Positions 21,509 to 24,101 of a stretch of 24,101 nt of DNA are shown here, piece after piece (within the stretch, counting starts at the first letter, position 1; each line of letters starts with the position of its first letter). Origin of the DNA: Thiohalospira sp046546335 (GTDB lineage: Bacteria; Pseudomonadota; Gammaproteobacteria; Thiohalospirales; Thiohalospiraceae); the NCBI RefSeq assembly GCF_046546335.1, contig NZ_JBKGYA010000013.1. One strand, 5' to 3'. A program made the translations under genes and the position numbers. The notes below the pieces were generated by a model that saw nothing but the letters and a program-made list of their open reading frames with translations, was not told the origin of the DNA and searched no databases.

Positions 21509-22141
21509 ATGGAGTCACCCGCCCGTACCACCGCCGCCCTGCTCCTGACCCTGGTCGGCCTCCTGTTCGTGACCCCGGCGATGGCCGAGCCGACGGAGGG
21601 TATCGATTACGTCCGCCTGGATGAACCCGTGACCGATGGCGGCGGTGACCGTGTCGAGGTGCTGGAGCTCTTCTGGTACGGCTGCCCCCACTGCTACCGC
21701 CTGGAGGAGCCGCTCCAGGAGTGGCTGGAGGAGAAGGGCGACACCGTGCGCTTCGAGCGGATCCCGGCCCCCTTCAACGAGGAGTGGGAGCGCCATGCCC
21801 GCGGTTACTATGCCGCCGAGCTCCACGGCGTCGCCGAAAAGGCCCACGACGCCTTCTTCCGCCGCTTCCACGAGGAGGGCGACCACCTTCACGGCCGCGA
21901 TGACCTGGCCGCCTTCTACGCCGAGTTCGGCGTGGACCGGGACGAGTTCCTGCGGACCCTGGAGGGCTTCGGCGTGAATACCAAGATGCGCCGGGCCGGG
22001 CGCATCGCCCGGGACTCCGGGGCGGACGGCGTCCCCGCGGTGATCATCGACGGCCGCTACCGCACCAGTGCCTCCCGCGCTGGGGGGCGTGAGGAGATGC
22101 TGGAGGTGATGGACTACCTCGTCGAGAAGGCCCGCCGATAG
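21509..22141 (+). CDS. dsbA: Thiol:disulfide interchange protein DsbA
   Basis: Periplasmic oxidant that introduces disulfides into exported proteins. It has 210 residues, with a signal peptide MESPARTTAALLLTLVGLLF then VTPAMA, cleaved near residue 26. The thioredoxin fold is interrupted by a helical domain, as in DsbA. The active site is CPHC (59-62) in LFWYGCPHCYRLE, the same dipeptide as E. coli DsbA. The cis-Pro loop is GVPAVII. Start ATG 21509 follows a strong GAGGAGG. It is probably co-transcribed with the acetolactate synthase-like gene 16 bases downstream; DsbA beside cytochrome c4 genes is known from Pseudomonas. Confidence 0.95.
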   Translation: MESPARTTAALLLTLVGLLFVTPAMAEPTEGIDYVRLDEPVTDGGGDRVEVLELFWYGCPHCYRLEEPLQEWLEEKGDTVRFERIPAPFNEEWERHARGYYAAELHGVAEKAHDAFFRRFHEEGDHLHGRDDLAAFYAEFGVDRDEFLRTLEGFGVNTKMRRAGRIARDSGADGVPAVIIDGRYRTSASRAGGREEMLEVMDYLVEKARR

Positions 22142-22157
22142 GGGGCAGGAGGAAACC

Positions 22158-23789
<1,632 letters not shown>

Positions 23790-23862
23790 GTGCCCGGGCT
23801 CGATTTCCGCGCCGTCGCGGCGGGTGTAGGATGGACGGGAGTTCCACTCCGGCAAGGGCAAC

Positions 23863-24101
23863 ATGAGCGATACGGCGGTCACCCTGGGGGGCGCGCGGGA
23901 GACCGGGGGCGGCGGCACCATCCTGCGCCTGCTCTCCTACAACATCCAGGTGGGGATCCGGACCCGGCGCGCCCGGCAGTACCTGACCAACTCCTGGAAG
24001 CACGTCCTGCCCCACGCGCGCCGGTTCGAGAACCTGGATCGGGTGGCCCAGGTCCTGCGCGGGTACGACATCGTCGGCCTCCAGGAGGTGGATGCCGGCC
24101 G
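23863..24101 (+). CDS. Endonuclease/exonuclease/phosphatase (EEP)-family protein, 5' part
   Basis: Cut by the window end; about 79 residues are visible, starting MSDTAVTLGGARETGGGG. The fold's first strand LRLLSYNIQVG carries the conserved metal/phosphate-site Asn, and DIVGLQEVDAG carries the catalytic metal-binding Glu (LQEV), both hallmarks of the EEP/DNase I-like superfamily. Start ATG 23863 follows AAGGG. It lies 73 bases after the acetolactate synthase-like gene on the same strand. A protein of this family near dsbA is what I recall from Pseudomonas. The substrate (nucleic acid, phospholipid or other phosphoester) cannot be told from this part. Confidence 0.85.
   Translation, partial: MSDTAVTLGGARETGGGGTILRLLSYNIQVGIRTRRARQYLTNSWKHVLPHARRFENLDRVAQVLRGYDIVGLQEVDAG

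Overview
The window is chromosomal DNA from a strongly GC-rich bacterium, almost certainly a gammaproteobacterium. UvrD, GlmU, GlmS and the F1 beta subunit match their enterobacterial or pseudomonad counterparts nearly motif for motif. The series thrB / DUF2782 / polA / engB / cytochrome c4 / dsbA / EEP-family protein is the gene neighbourhood I recall from Pseudomonas. High GC, a TRAP keto-acid-type transporter and System II cytochrome c maturation (ResB/CcsA) together suggest a Chromatiales/Ectothiorhodospiraceae-like lineage; that placement is inference. The genes look intact, and I see no insertion sequence, phage gene, CRISPR array or tRNA.

Layout. (1) 1-1190: end of the ATP synthase operon (atpD 3' part, atpC), closed by a strong hairpin at 1215-1250. 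(2) 1301-4523: glmU-glmS, making UDP-GlcNAc for cell envelope. (3) 4510-5159, minus strand: a response-regulator receiver and an HPt protein with GTGA start/stop overlap; the HPt gene runs 14 bases into the 3' end of glmS. (4) 5212-8501: uvrD, then a TRAP solute-binding lipoprotein (TakP/DctP type). (5) 8502-8722: intergenic region with a long imperfect hairpin carrying a two-hairpin core (element A). (6) 8723-12723, minus strand: LOG-family gene, DUF2782 gene, thrB, dctQ, dctM, tightly packed and probably one operon. The TRAP membrane subunits are thus on the opposite strand from, and convergent with, their binding protein. (7) 12724-13146: 423 bases with no gene but two more copies of the repeat (B and C). 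(8) 13147-15867: polA, with a terminator at 15981-16019. (9) 16041-16658, minus strand: engB, divergent from cytochrome c4 (16853-17464, own terminator). (10) 17629-20824: resB-ccsA. (11) 20873-21364, minus strand: a single-domain cyclic-nucleotide-binding protein, divergent from dsbA; the gap between them holds three copies of the perfect palindrome ACGGCCGT. (12) 21509-24101: dsbA, an acetolactate-synthase-family ThDP enzyme, and the start of an endonuclease/exonuclease/phosphatase-family gene cut by the window end.

Functional themes. Energy and envelope: F1Fo ATPase, GlmU/GlmS. DNA maintenance: UvrD and Pol I, partners in excision repair. Periplasmic redox and cytochrome assembly: cytochrome c4, ResB/CcsA haem delivery, DsbA. 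Organic-acid uptake: TRAP transporter.

Most of the window is housekeeping. The most notable non-coding signals are the three-copy structured repeat, whose stem sequences differ while pairing is preserved, and the triple palindrome upstream of dsbA.
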